Below, in pieces: positions 34,234 through 44,288 of a stretch of DNA of 64,000 bases. Numbering within the stretch: position 1 is the stretch's first letter; the number at the start of each line of letters is the position of its first letter. Position numbers and translations under genes: made by a program. This DNA is from Marinicella pacifica (lineage in GTDB: Bacteria > Pseudomonadota > Gammaproteobacteria > Xanthomonadales > Marinicellaceae), in assembly GCF_014636635.1 (NCBI RefSeq), contig NZ_BMEO01000002.1, forward strand, positions 62,001 through 126,000, written 5' to 3'. Under the pieces are notes generated by a model. It saw only the letters and a list, made by a program, of their open reading frames with translations, was not told the DNA's origin and searched no databases.

Positions 34234-36036
34234 ATGAATACATCTTTTAAAACAATGTTATCAATTTTTTTATTAACATTTCTATCCTATGGCTCTGCAT
34301 TTGTCACTGTGGGTCCGGCAGCGGATAATAATTGTGACTACCATAATCTGGAAGACGCCTATAATGATGCCGATCCATTCGTAAGAGTAACATCCAATAA
34401 AACGGTTAATCCAAACTTCACATTCACAAAAACCAAATGGATTACAGGGGGTTACTCAAGTTGTGCCTCAGCTGCAGCAGGTGATTTACCTAATGGCACA
34501 ACCCATTGGCTGGCGCCATTCGATAATATGACCACAGTTGATATCAATACGCCCGACGGAAGTAACAGTATCATTGTATTAGATCGCTTCGATATTTATG
34601 GCGGCGTCAATACCGCTGAATTTGAAACAGGTGGTATACGTGTTAGAGGCGATGTTACGTTAACCCTTTCAAACAGTATCATACGAGATCATGAAAGTCA
34701 TTTAGGTGGAGGAATCCAGTTGTCCGGTGGTGATGTGTCTGTTCTGGTACTTAACTCTGTCATCAAAGATAACACCAGTTTATATGGTGGTGGCGGTGTC
34801 TCTTGTACCAATTCGGCACAATTCACCCTGATGCAAAACTCAAGTATTCGTAACAATGAAGCGCTGGGCGGGGCTGACCTCAATCTTGAACCGGGTCACG
34901 GTGGTGGCCTTTATGCCCATTCGTTGTGTCAGGCCAGCCTGCTAAGTGGTGACAACAATGATTTGTTCAGCGTTGATAATGGCGTTATTAGTAACACTGC
35001 GAAAGGTCAAGGCGGTGGCGTCTATATCACTGGCGGTGCCAATGTAAACTTAACGGGCAATCGGAATCACCCCGCCAGTATCATTGGAAATATTTCCAAT
35101 ATCAACACCACCAATGTGATTATCGGCGGCGGTGGTGTTTATATTCAAGGTAATGGAAATATTCCAAGCGATGGCAGTAGTTTCAGATCCACCAACGGTC
35201 GGATTGAATTTAATACAGCTAAACATGCCGGCGCCGGCTTTGGGGTCACATCAGGAGGTATATTTACGATGAAAAGGGCTGATGAAAACTGTTGGGACAA
35301 TGACAAATGCTCAAGTTTATCATTAAATTTTGTTACCGACGCCACAGGAAATGCCGCGGCCGGTTACATCTATGATGCATCCACGGCCTCTATTTCCGGT
35401 ACCTATATCAACCAAAATAATGCCAATCAAGCCGCTTTATTTGAGTTAAACCATGTAGGTTATTTAAAACTAGAAGGTAATTTAATTATCAACAATGGTC
35501 CATTGGGCCAACCATTTTCATCAGAATTGATTGATGTAACAGGCAACAATTCGTTTGGCTCAAACTTAGACTTTTCATATAACACAGTGGTTGAAAATAA
35601 TGTCGCTAAACATTTTTATTTACACGGCTCTTCACAACAGTGGGTAAGAATACACAACTCAATCTTAAGAGATCAAGGTGATATCTTAGATATAGATACT
35701 GGCAATATTGACCCGGATTTAATGATTAGCTGTAATTATGTGCACGAAATGGACTCCATTAATAGCGCCACTTCAGCCCATCCAAATTTTAATCAAGACA
35801 ATTTTAATCTTGACCCAAATTTTGTTAACCCGGCCAATGGTGATTACCATTTGTCATCTAATTCTTTGGCAAAAGATCTCTGCAATAACAATCAAGCGCA
35901 AGGTCAACATAAAGACTTAAATGGAAATACCCGGGGCTATGATGACCCCAATATTGTTAATTTGCGTGGAACATTTGATGCAGGTGCCTATGAAGACATT
36001 AGCACAGATATTATATTTAAAAACAGCTTTGATTAA
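34234..36036 (+). CDS. Secreted right-handed beta-helix protein with C-terminal IFKNSF tail
   Basis: 600 residues with a signal peptide (MLSIFLLTFLSYGSA). From about residue 115 the protein has many short repeats with Gly-rich turns such as GGGIQLSGG, GGGGVSCTNSA, GGGLYAHS, GGGVYITGG and GGGGVYIQGNG, each followed by an Asn-rich strand: the layout of a parallel beta-helix (pectate-lyase-like or polymorphic-membrane-protein-like). Near the end comes the common closing NSLAKDLCNNN...DLNGNTRGYDDPNI...FDAGAYE block, and the last residues are DIIFKNSFD. Probably a surface or secreted protein; no catalytic residues could be assigned. Confidence 0.78.
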   Translation: MNTSFKTMLSIFLLTFLSYGSAFVTVGPAADNNCDYHNLEDAYNDADPFVRVTSNKTVNPNFTFTKTKWITGGYSSCASAAAGDLPNGTTHWLAPFDNMTTVDINTPDGSNSIIVLDRFDIYGGVNTAEFETGGIRVRGDVTLTLSNSIIRDHESHLGGGIQLSGGDVSVLVLNSVIKDNTSLYGGGGVSCTNSAQFTLMQNSSIRNNEALGGADLNLEPGHGGGLYAHSLCQASLLSGDNNDLFSVDNGVISNTAKGQGGGVYITGGANVNLTGNRNHPASIIGNISNINTTNVIIGGGGVYIQGNGNIPSDGSSFRSTNGRIEFNTAKHAGAGFGVTSGGIFTMKRADENCWDNDKCSSLSLNFVTDATGNAAAGYIYDASTASISGTYINQNNANQAALFELNHVGYLKLEGNLIINNGPLGQPFSSELIDVTGNNSFGSNLDFSYNTVVENNVAKHFYLHGSSQQWVRIHNSILRDQGDILDIDTGNIDPDLMISCNYVHEMDSINSATSAHPNFNQDNFNLDPNFVNPANGDYHLSSNSLAKDLCNNNQAQGQHKDLNGNTRGYDDPNIVNLRGTFDAGAYEDISTDIIFKNSFD

Positions 36037-36046
36037 AGTCTGATTT

Positions 36047-36082
36047 GGACATGGTACTCAAGGATGAACCATGTCCCTTTTT
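36047..36082 (+). terminator. Intrinsic terminator
   Basis: GGACATGG (36047-36054) pairs with CCATGTCC (36069-36076), then CTTTTT. It follows the beta-helix gene; the convergent hrpA stop is at 36114. Confidence 0.7.
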
Positions 36083-36113
36083 ACCTTGATTCAAGATAAT
36101 TTCAACAGCCTCT

Positions 36114-39100
36114 TTAAACCACTTTTTTGAGCATATTCTTCAAGCGTTTTCCCGACACCTTCTGCTGTGCACCTAAGCTCTGCGCAAACAATGAAACACG
36201 GTATTCTTGTAAGGTCATCAAAAATTCTTGATGGGCAAGGGTGAAAATAGACGCATCTTCACACAGTTGATAAAACGGCTCGCTGATTTCGTGTAATTGG
36301 CTGAGTTTATCGGCTTCTTTTTGCGGTGAATGCAGGGCGGTTTCCAAGCGTAGCTTAAGGGCTTCTAAATAGCGGGGATAGTGTTTTAGTTGATCGAGGC
36401 GGACAATTCTTAAAAAATCGCCGTAGATTAAATAATCGAGTTCTCGGATCATATCGGCATAGCTTTCATCACTCAGCGACTCGCTGTGATCTTCGATGGC
36501 TTGCCAGATCTCGTACCACTTGATTAAAACCTGATTTAAAATTTCCAGCCATTGATAAACATCGCGGTAGAGATTCGAAGACAGCTGTTGGGCGAGTTGA
36601 TCAAACTCAGTCTGGCTTCGGACGGTTTGATGTTCAATAATAGCGGCTTCCAGTCTGGCATCAATCACTGCCTCGATAAACTTTTTATCTGTACCGAGAC
36701 TGTCCCAGGCCAGGTTAGCTTTTAGGTCAGGGTTGATTTTCTGGCATTGCTTGGTGATTTTCGGATATTTAAGCTGTATCAGGCGTTTAATACCTTGCGT
36801 GTGTTCTTGTTTGGCCTGTTCTTCGGTTTCAAAAAATCGCAAACCCACGGCATCTTGCTGATCTACCACGGCCGGATAAGCCGGTAGCCCATTATCCAGG
36901 GTGACCATCGGTTCGATGGTTTCAAACACCCAATCCGTGGCGCCATTAATTTGCCGGTTTTCGCTGGCAGATTTTTGGAAGCTGACATTGGCGGCTTGTT
37001 GATGTTCGCCTTGCATCTCTTTGAAGCTTCGGCCTTGATAAACAGTTTTATTTTTGCGGTTTTTCACTTCATAGCGAAAGCGCAGATGGGGTGGCAGTTC
37101 CACGTCCTGCCAGTCTTCAACGGTGGTTTCCAGGCCATTTTTCTGCCGGACAATGGCCACCAGTTGCTGGTAAAAGTCACGGTCATGTTCTAACAACGCC
37201 ACAATAATTTCGGCATAATGATTCACAGGTATTAAACCTCGCCGAAGACTTTTTGGCAGACCTTTGATTAAAGCCACTACCTTTTCCTGGATTAAACCGG
37301 GCACCAGAAATTCAAAATCATTACTATTTAAGGCATTAATCCACGCCAGTTTCAGGTGTGCTGTAACACCGTCATCTTGTTGTTCGGGTGCGAACACATA
37401 ACTCAGTGGGATAGCCAGTTGTCGGATCTGGATATGATCAGGGAATTGTTCCTGTTCGGGTGTTTGTGCCTGGTTTTGGTAGAAATCTTCGGCTTTAAAA
37501 TGAAGTGGGTTGCCGGTTTGTTTTTTTAACCATTTTTTGAGCAATGGTTCAGAATAAATGCCTTCGGGGATCCGTTCATCATACAATTGATACAAAGCAG
37601 CCGGCTCAATCAGTAAGTCACGTTTACGGTGGCGGTCTTCTTCAGCTTCAATTTCAGCCATAAGCCGACTGTTGTGCCGGTAAAACTCCATGCGGGTGTT
37701 TAACTGGCGTGCCACTAATCCATGCTCAATAAATATCTGACGACTTGTTTCAGGGTCTTCAGGCCCATAATGCACACGCTCACGTTCTGTTAAATTTAAG
37801 CCTAATAATGTGCTGCGGCGATAACCCATGACCGAGCCCTGCTTTTTTGACCAATAGGGATCGTAATAACTGTGCTTGATTAAATGGGCCCCGGCACGGC
37901 TGATTTGCTCCACAGTAACCTGCCCCACCATGCGGGCATAAACCTGACTGGTGTGGACAATTTCAGCGGCCACCACCCATTGTGGCATGCGGTTAAATAA
38001 CACCGAGCCCGGAAACAGCATAAACTTTTTATTCCGGGTTCCCATATAAATACGTTCATTGTGAAACTGACCAATGTGCGAAATAAAACCGCATAAAATG
38101 GCTTCGTGTTGACTGTCCTGAGTTGACTGCCCGGAATTTAAGGTTAATTTTTGTTGCTTGGCCAGTTGTGACAGTTGTCGGTGAACATCTTTCCACTCCA
38201 TGTATTTTTTGATGCTGATGAAATTTTTTCGACACCAGTCTTTAAATTGTTTATTGCCGAGCTCTTTACGCGTTTGAGCCAATAGTCGCCACAAGTTTAG
38301 AATACCGGTAAAATCAGAATGATCATCGTGGTATTTCTGATGGGCTTTGTCGGCAGCCTTGGCCGCATCCAGCGGACGCTCTCTGGGGTCTTGTACCGCC
38401 AGCATGGACACCATAATCAGAATTTCTTTTAAACAACCCAGTTCACCGGCGGCCAGTAAAATACGGGACAACTGCACATCCAGCGGCAGGTGTGCCATCT
38501 TGCGACCGATGTCGGTTAATTGCCGGCCTTCATCAATGGCTTTCAGTTCTTGCAACAACTGATAGCCATCAGCGATTTGTTTAAAGTCGGGGCTGTCGAT
38601 AAACGGAAAGTCTTCTAAATCACCTAATCGGAGGATTTGGGTCTGCAAGATAACCGCCGCCAGTGAAGTCCTTAATATTTCAGCATCGGTGTGTTCAGGC
38701 CGCGATTCAAAATCCGTTTCACTGTACAGCCGATAACAATGGCCCGGGGCAATCCGCCCACACCGGCCCTGACGCTGGTTGGCGCTGTCCTGGGCAATCG
38801 CTTCCACCTGCAGTCCTTGTATTTTACTGCGGGCCGAATAACGACTGATTCGGGCCAGTCCGCTGTCAATCACCGCATGAATCCTTGGCACCGTAAGTGA
38901 GGTTTCAGCCACATTGGTACTGACAATGATGCGGCGTTTATCACCGGGGTTAAAAATCGCCATTTGTTGTGCAGCGGTTAAACGGGCATACAGGGGCAAA
39001 ATTTCGGTATTGGGCAAATGCTTTTTCTTTAAGCGATCGATGGTGTCATTGATTTCACGCTCACCGGGTAAAAACACCAGTATGTCGCCGGTTTTTTTCT

Positions 39101-39920
39101 CTTTGTAAAATTCATCCACCGCGCGCGCAATCGCCTCTTCCATGTCAATACCGAGTACTTCAGGGGGGCGGTAATGGGTGGTCACAGGATAAGAACGCCC
39201 GGAAACATTGATAATCGGTGCATCATCAAAATGGGCACTGAATTTCTCGGTATCAATGGTGGCCGATGTGATAATCACTTTTAAATCTGGTCGTTTTGAT
39301 AACAGCTTTTTCAGAAAACCCAGCAGAAAATCAATGTTTAAACTGCGCTCATGGGCTTCATCAATAATAATTGTATCGTAGTCATTCAGCCATTTATCAC
39401 GCAAGGTTTGTTGTAATAAAATACCATCGGTCATAAAGCGAATAAAACCGTCTTCGCTGTAGCGCTCATCAAACCGCACCTGATACCCGACCGCTTGACC
39501 CAACGCTACGGACAATTCTTCACTGACCCGCGCAGCCACCGATTTGGCAGCGATGCGGCGTGGTTGGGTACAGGCAATTTGTCCGAATTGACCGAAGCCA
39601 GCCTGCAGACATATTTTGGGGATTTGGGTGGTTTTACCGGAGCCGGTTTCTCCGGCGATGATGGTGATCTGATGGTCCTGAATGGTTTGGCGGATTTTAT
39701 CTGCCTGATCAGAGACCGGCAGGTCAGCCGCCAAGGTCACCTGAGGACGCTGATTCTGGCGATTTAAAAAAGACTGATGTGCTTGGTCAATCGCTGTCAG
39801 GGCTTTATTTTTTTGGGCTGTATTTTTGGCTTTTTTTAAGGCCGATTTCAACCGATAATAATCGCTACGCAACAGCGATTTCTGCATATTTTGCAGCAGA
39901 CGTGAGGTGGCTTCATTCAT
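36114..39920 (-). CDS. hrpA: ATP-dependent RNA helicase HrpA
   Basis: 1268 residues, close to E. coli HrpA. DEAH-box core: Walker A GETGSGKTTQIPK near 91, TQPRRIAA (Ia), DEAHERS (II), SATID (III), FLPGEREI (IV), STNVAETSLTVP (V) and QRQGRCGR (VI), followed by HA2, OB-fold and the long HrpA-specific C-terminal region. Acts on structured RNA, including release of stalled ribosomes in E. coli. Last of the sspA-sspB-mscS-hrpA run, nine bases after mscS. Confidence 0.95.
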   Translation of the reverse strand: MNEATSRLLQNMQKSLLRSDYYRLKSALKKAKNTAQKNKALTAIDQAHQSFLNRQNQRPQVTLAADLPVSDQADKIRQTIQDHQITIIAGETGSGKTTQIPKICLQAGFGQFGQIACTQPRRIAAKSVAARVSEELSVALGQAVGYQVRFDERYSEDGFIRFMTDGILLQQTLRDKWLNDYDTIIIDEAHERSLNIDFLLGFLKKLLSKRPDLKVIITSATIDTEKFSAHFDDAPIINVSGRSYPVTTHYRPPEVLGIDMEEAIARAVDEFYKEKKTGDILVFLPGEREINDTIDRLKKKHLPNTEILPLYARLTAAQQMAIFNPGDKRRIIVSTNVAETSLTVPRIHAVIDSGLARISRYSARSKIQGLQVEAIAQDSANQRQGRCGRIAPGHCYRLYSETDFESRPEHTDAEILRTSLAAVILQTQILRLGDLEDFPFIDSPDFKQIADGYQLLQELKAIDEGRQLTDIGRKMAHLPLDVQLSRILLAAGELGCLKEILIMVSMLAVQDPRERPLDAAKAADKAHQKYHDDHSDFTGILNLWRLLAQTRKELGNKQFKDWCRKNFISIKKYMEWKDVHRQLSQLAKQQKLTLNSGQSTQDSQHEAILCGFISHIGQFHNERIYMGTRNKKFMLFPGSVLFNRMPQWVVAAEIVHTSQVYARMVGQVTVEQISRAGAHLIKHSYYDPYWSKKQGSVMGYRRSTLLGLNLTERERVHYGPEDPETSRQIFIEHGLVARQLNTRMEFYRHNSRLMAEIEAEEDRHRKRDLLIEPAALYQLYDERIPEGIYSEPLLKKWLKKQTGNPLHFKAEDFYQNQAQTPEQEQFPDHIQIRQLAIPLSYVFAPEQQDDGVTAHLKLAWINALNSNDFEFLVPGLIQEKVVALIKGLPKSLRRGLIPVNHYAEIIVALLEHDRDFYQQLVAIVRQKNGLETTVEDWQDVELPPHLRFRYEVKNRKNKTVYQGRSFKEMQGEHQQAANVSFQKSASENRQINGATDWVFETIEPMVTLDNGLPAYPAVVDQQDAVGLRFFETEEQAKQEHTQGIKRLIQLKYPKITKQCQKINPDLKANLAWDSLGTDKKFIEAVIDARLEAAIIEHQTVRSQTEFDQLAQQLSSNLYRDVYQWLEILNQVLIKWYEIWQAIEDHSESLSDESYADMIRELDYLIYGDFLRIVRLDQLKHYPRYLEALKLRLETALHSPQKEADKLSQLHEISEPFYQLCEDASIFTLAHQEFLMTLQEYRVSLFAQSLGAQQKVSGKRLKNMLKKVV

Positions 39921-39929
39921 GAACAGTGG

Positions 39930-41093
39930 CTATTGTTCTGATTCAGACGGATGTGGCTGCCGTGGAAATTCTTTGATATACAAATCGTGCTGTGAAAAGG
40001 GGATTTCAATCTTAGCGGCATTCAGGGCTTCATAGACATCCATAAACAATTCATGACGCAACCGCCCCCGCAAAACCGGCTGTGCAATCCAGCACAACAA
40101 TTCAAAATCCAATGATGAAGCCCCAAAGGCACGCATACGCACCCGCGGTGCAGGGTCGTCCAAGACCTCTCTGTGCGTCTCGGCACATTTTTTTAAGACC
40201 TCACAAACCCGACGTACATCTGCCCCATAAGCCACACCCACCGGAATGCGCACCCGGCTTTTCTCCCAGCGACCACCACTTTCATTCACCACTTTGGTGT
40301 TGCCGATGATGTTATTGGGGATGGTAATTTCAATATCATCCCGGGTTAACAATCGGGTGGATCGCATGCCCACCTGCGTCACCATGCCGCGTTCACCGGT
40401 GTCTAAATTAACATAATCACCAACCTTATAAGGTGTGTCGGCAATGATAAAAAAACCTGAAAATAAATTCGCCAGGGTATCTTTGGCAGCAAAACCCACG
40501 GCAATACCGATAACACCCGCGGATGCCAACCAGGCGGTCGGATCCACCCCCCACAACATCAGTAAAATATAAGAGCCAAGACCAATCAGCAGCAATTTAC
40601 CAATTAAATCAAACAGCGGAATGGTTTTGGGTTGAATAATCTCGTATTTATGGGTCAGTTTGGAAACCGTGTTAAGTAATAAGGTAAGTATTTTAAACCC
40701 CCGAAACATCCAGACCAAAACCAACACAGAAGCCAAAAATCGAATAAGTCCACGCTCTAAACCGCTGCTTAAACCCACCGTTTTAATGGCAATACCGAGA
40801 AAGATAAAGAAAAGGGTCAAAAATATGGGGCGTTTAAGAATTTCAATAAGTTGATCATCCACCTCATTTTTTGATAATTTGGTGAGTTGGTTAAAGCTTT
40901 TGCTGAAGATAAAAACCGCAACTTTTGCCACCACATAACCCAAAGCGACAATCAGAACAAAACCCAGCAACGGAATTTGCTGTATATAATCCCAATAAGG
41001 TGACCAGCTGTCGGGAAGGTACTGATCAAATCCATTGAGTATGACCGTCATGTCCTGATCTTGTGTCGGGGTTGATTTGTCTTGCATCGTCAA
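39930..41093 (-). CDS. MscS-family mechanosensitive ion channel
   Basis: 387 residues with four hydrophobic segments in the first 200 and the MscS core: SAGVIGIAVGFAAKDTLANLFSGFFIIADTP (pore helix and beta domain), VGDYVNLDTGERGMVTQVGMRSTRLLTRDD, and a C-terminal alpha/beta domain. Opens on membrane tension to protect against osmotic shock. Overlaps sspB by four bases, so it belongs to the same transcript. Confidence 0.92.
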   Translation of the reverse strand: MTMQDKSTPTQDQDMTVILNGFDQYLPDSWSPYWDYIQQIPLLGFVLIVALGYVVAKVAVFIFSKSFNQLTKLSKNEVDDQLIEILKRPIFLTLFFIFLGIAIKTVGLSSGLERGLIRFLASVLVLVWMFRGFKILTLLLNTVSKLTHKYEIIQPKTIPLFDLIGKLLLIGLGSYILLMLWGVDPTAWLASAGVIGIAVGFAAKDTLANLFSGFFIIADTPYKVGDYVNLDTGERGMVTQVGMRSTRLLTRDDIEITIPNNIIGNTKVVNESGGRWEKSRVRIPVGVAYGADVRRVCEVLKKCAETHREVLDDPAPRVRMRAFGASSLDFELLCWIAQPVLRGRLRHELFMDVYEALNAAKIEIPFSQHDLYIKEFPRQPHPSESEQ

Positions 41094-41506
41094 TCCACCA
41101 ACTTAAGATGTCCCTGTTTCTTAGGTTTATTGGAATCACTGACAGACCGTTTTGGTTTGTTTTCGGGCGTGTCATTATATTCTGCATCTGACATATCCGG
41201 ATCCACGTCAAACATCATGCCCTGACTGTTTTCACGGGCATAGATGGCGGTTACGGCCGCCATCGGAATGACCACCAAAAATGGCCGGCCGGAAAAACGG
41301 GCACTGAAGGATATGACATCATCTTCCATCGCCAATCCCTGAGTGGCCGTCATGGAAATATTGAGCACCACTTTACCGTCTTCAATGGCGTTTTCAGGTA
41401 CTTTTAATCCTTTGACACCGGCATCAGCCACCACCAAGGGGGTTAAGTTGTTATCGCTGATCCAACGATAAAGCGCTTCAATTAAATAGGGTTTAACGGG
41501 TGTCAT
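41090..41506 (-). CDS. sspB: ClpXP protease specificity-enhancing factor
   Basis: Adaptor that delivers ssrA-tagged proteins to ClpXP. Start at 41506 gives MTPVKPYLIEALYRWISDN, the family N-terminus; the frame extends further but into the sspA gene. Core features: TPLVVADAGVKGLKVP, GKVVLNISMTATQGLAM, FSARFSGRPFLVVIPMAAVTAIYARENSQGM. The acidic linker and C-terminal KKQGHLKLVD correspond to the ClpX-binding tail. 138 residues. Seven bases after sspA. Confidence 0.94.
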   Translation of the reverse strand: MTPVKPYLIEALYRWISDNNLTPLVVADAGVKGLKVPENAIEDGKVVLNISMTATQGLAMEDDVISFSARFSGRPFLVVIPMAAVTAIYARENSQGMMFDVDPDMSDAEYNDTPENKPKRSVSDSNKPKKQGHLKLVD

Positions 41507-41513
41507 GTTGTCA

Positions 41514-42146
41514 TCAAAAATCAAATCGATACTCTCGTTCTGTTTCGGTGATACTGGTTCTAAAAGCATTGCTTTTAAACATCCGATGAGCGTACTTTCT
41601 TAAATCATCCGGTAAGCTCGGCCAGTCCACTCCGTAATATTCCAGCCGCCATAAAAATGGCACCAGATTGGTGTCCACCAGCGACATGTCATCATGCAAA
41701 AAATAATCCTGCTGGGCGAACAAGGGACCGGCGGCACTGAGCTCTTCTGTTAACGCTTTTATCGCCTCGGTTTTTTTCTTACCGGTATTATTTTCAATTG
41801 CATCGACATAAGAAAACCAGCCTTGTTCCAGACGATACACAGTAAAACGTAACCGCGCACGGGTCATGGGATCCGGTGGTAACAACGGTGGATGCGGATA
41901 ACGCTCATCCAGATATTCTGTTATCACCTGAACACCAAATATGTGCATGTCACGATCCACCAGATGGGGAATTTCTAAATCCGGATTATGCGCAATCAAG
42001 TCCTCTGGCGGGTTATTCTTATCAATCGAAATAATTTTACAGTTGATGTTTTTGGTTGCCAGTAAAAAGCGAATTCTGTGTGAATCAAAAGCTTCTTTTT
42101 CTGAATAGATTGTAATGATTGATCGGCCACGTTCAATAGTTGACAC
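41514..42146 (-). CDS. sspA: Stringent starvation protein A
   Basis: 210 residues with the glutathione-transferase fold: an N-terminal thioredoxin-like part (ITIYSEKEAFDSHRIRFLLATKNI, and PDLEIPHLVDRDM with the cis-Pro region) and a helical C-terminal part. SspA binds RNA polymerase and has no GST activity. The start is GTG at 42146 with AAGGAG seven bases before it. First gene of an operon with sspB, mscS and hrpA. Confidence 0.94.
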   Translation of the reverse strand: MSTIERGRSIITIYSEKEAFDSHRIRFLLATKNINCKIISIDKNNPPEDLIAHNPDLEIPHLVDRDMHIFGVQVITEYLDERYPHPPLLPPDPMTRARLRFTVYRLEQGWFSYVDAIENNTGKKKTEAIKALTEELSAAGPLFAQQDYFLHDDMSLVDTNLVPFLWRLEYYGVDWPSLPDDLRKYAHRMFKSNAFRTSITETEREYRFDF

Positions 42147-42198
42147 CGGTTTTCTCCTTAAAGGTGAGATCCTATGAGGTCATGATAGAGATCTCGTT

Positions 42199-42204
42199 AT
42201 TATA
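42199..42204 (-). promoter_or_regulatory. Predicted -10 of the sspA operon promoter
   Basis: On the minus strand TATAAT is at 42204-42199, just downstream of the petABC terminator and about 53 bases before the sspA start codon. The -35 would lie in the terminator stem. Quality of the -10 is high, of the -35 low. Confidence 0.5.
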
Positions 42205-42248
42205 CGCAAAAAGGGTTTTTGCGATCCTGTAAACCACGAAAAACCCTT
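42205..42248 (-). terminator. Intrinsic terminator of the petABC operon
   Basis: AAGGGTTTTT (minus, 42248-42239) pairs perfectly with AAAAACCCTT (42220-42211), loop of 18 bases, followed by TTTTTG. It lies 55 bases after the cytochrome c1 stop. Confidence 0.7.
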
Positions 42249-42303
42249 GATTTTAGCAAATATTTAATGTTTTGTTAAATGTACTTTCTGAGCGCTTCGC
42301 ACA

Positions 42304-43047
42304 TTAATGAACATCTCGAAAATAATTCACCTTTAATAAGTACGCCAAAAAGGTAAACACCGCCACAAACAACAAAACCCACGGTGCATAAGACATGCGA
42401 ATCAATTGTGCCGGCTCAGCTGAATAATCCAGAAAATTCACCAGATCACGAACCATATCTTTGTATTCCTCTTCATTAAGTTGCCCTTCTTCGATGGTTT
42501 CAAAACCCACAAACTCTTTGTGGTCCTCGCCCTGATCATCGGTGTGGGTCTCAAAGTTAGCCTTGCGGATACCTTGTAACTCCCACAGCACATGGGGCAT
42601 GGAAGCATTGGGGAAGGTCAGGTTATTCCAGCCACTGGGTCGGCTCGAATCCACATAAAAATTGATCATATAATTATACAACCAATCAACACCTCGGGCT
42701 TTGGCAATCACGGTTAAATCCGGTGGCGCTTTACCAAACCATTGTTCACCCTGTTCCCGGGTCATGGTGTGGGTCATTTTATCGGCAAATTTAGCATCAG
42801 TTAATACCAAAGATTCCATCATTTCATCTTCGGTTAACCCCAAGTCTTCAGCCACGCGGTTATAGCGCTGAAATTCCATTGAATGGCACCCCAGGCAATA
42901 ATTCATGTAGGTTTTAGCACCTTTTTGCAAAGATGACTGAGACTTGATGTTGGTGTTGGCCGGTTCACCGATGTAAGCACCACCGGCGGCAGAAACCAGC
43001 GAAGCAAACATCAGACAGGCCAGGGTTAAAGTTACTTTTTTCATCAT
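42304..43047 (-). CDS. petC: Ubiquinol-cytochrome c reductase, cytochrome c1
   Basis: 247 residues with a signal peptide (LTLACLMFASLVSA). Haem c is bound at CLGCH (Cys51, Cys54, His55). The Met ligand is in NASMPHVLWE. A C-terminal membrane anchor (WVLLFVAVFTFLAYLLKVNYF) follows. Accepts electrons from the Rieske protein and passes them to a soluble cytochrome c. Its start overlaps the cytochrome b stop by four bases. Confidence 0.95.
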   Translation of the reverse strand: MMKKVTLTLACLMFASLVSAAGGAYIGEPANTNIKSQSSLQKGAKTYMNYCLGCHSMEFQRYNRVAEDLGLTEDEMMESLVLTDAKFADKMTHTMTREQGEQWFGKAPPDLTVIAKARGVDWLYNYMINFYVDSSRPSGWNNLTFPNASMPHVLWELQGIRKANFETHTDDQGEDHKEFVGFETIEEGQLNEEEYKDMVRDLVNFLDYSAEPAQLIRMSYAPWVLLFVAVFTFLAYLLKVNYFRDVH

Positions 43048-44288
43048 TTTTCTATCCTCTCAGGGACTTCGTGGTAGATCTCATTGCGACTGTAAAAGAA
43101 TAACCAGACAAAATAGAAGAAGTAAAATCCGGTCAAGATTTGGGCCATTAATTTTTGCAATACACTGCCCGATTGCATACCCAGCCAACCAAGCACCACA
43201 AATGAAATGGCAAACAAACTCAGCATAAGCTTATAAGGCCAGCGGCGGTAACGGATTGATTTCACCGGAGACCGGTCTAACCAGGGCAGGAAGAACAATA
43301 CCACAATCGCCAGCGCCATAATCAAGGCACCCATTTGCATGTCAGGCACCGCTCGCAACATGGCGTAAAACGGCGTGAAATACCACACCGGTTTGATGTG
43401 CTCGGGTGTTGAAGAGGGATCCGCCGGCACATAGTTATCATGCTCTAAGAACAAACCGCCCATATCCGGCTTAACAAAGACGATAAACAGGAATATCAAT
43501 AAAAACATACCCACACCAAAGATATCTTTCACGGTGTAGTAAGGATGGAATGGAATGCCGTCTTTGGGCACGCCGTTTTCATCTTTGTGTTTTTTAATGT
43601 CAACACCTTCGGGGTTATTAGAACCTACGGTGTGTAAGGCGGCCAGATGTAATACCACCAAAACCAGAATAACCAGTGGTAAAGCCACCACATGCAGGGC
43701 AAAGAAGCGGTTTAAGGTGGCATCGGAAATCAGGTAATCCCCCCGCACCCATTCAACCAATGCATCACCCACCCAAGGCACGGCAGCAAATAACTGGGTA
43801 ATCACTTTGGCACCCCAGTAAGACATGTTACCCCATGGCAACACGTAACCCATAAAGGCTTCAGCCATCAGTGCCAGGTAAATAATCATACCAAAAACCC
43901 AGATCAGTTCACGCGGTTTTTTGTACGAACCGTACAACAGACCACGAAACATATGCAGGTAAATCACAATAAAAAAGGCCGAGGCGCCGGTGGTGTGCAG
44001 ATACCGGATTAACCACCCCCAGGGTACATCGCGCATGATGTATTCAACCATACCAAACGCCTGATCGGCGTCAGGTTTGTAATGCATCGTCAGCCAGATA
44101 CCGGTTAAAATCTGATTCACCAGAACCAACAAGGCCAGAGAACCGAAAAAGTACCAGAAATTAAAGTTTTTCGGGGCGTAATACTCTGACAAATGGTCTT
44201 TATAGAATTGCGTCACCGGTAAGCGCTGATTAAACCAGTCCATCAGACTGTTGCGGCTTTTTGTTCTTGAACTTGCTATTTTACCCAT
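43044..44288 (-). CDS. petB: Ubiquinol-cytochrome c reductase, cytochrome b
   Basis: 414 residues with eight main membrane helices. Haem-ligand His pairs are in LHTTGASAFFIVIYLHMFRG and FFALHVVALPLVILVLVVLHL. PWGNMSYWGAKVIT and the PEW-like segment KPVWYFTPFYAMLRAVP form the quinol site; here the motif is PVWYF rather than PEWYF. One-base overlap with the Rieske stop (TGATG). Confidence 0.95.
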   Translation of the reverse strand: MGKIASSRTKSRNSLMDWFNQRLPVTQFYKDHLSEYYAPKNFNFWYFFGSLALLVLVNQILTGIWLTMHYKPDADQAFGMVEYIMRDVPWGWLIRYLHTTGASAFFIVIYLHMFRGLLYGSYKKPRELIWVFGMIIYLALMAEAFMGYVLPWGNMSYWGAKVITQLFAAVPWVGDALVEWVRGDYLISDATLNRFFALHVVALPLVILVLVVLHLAALHTVGSNNPEGVDIKKHKDENGVPKDGIPFHPYYTVKDIFGVGMFLLIFLFIVFVKPDMGGLFLEHDNYVPADPSSTPEHIKPVWYFTPFYAMLRAVPDMQMGALIMALAIVVLFFLPWLDRSPVKSIRYRRWPYKLMLSLFAISFVVLGWLGMQSGSVLQKLMAQILTGFYFFYFVWLFFYSRNEIYHEVPERIEK

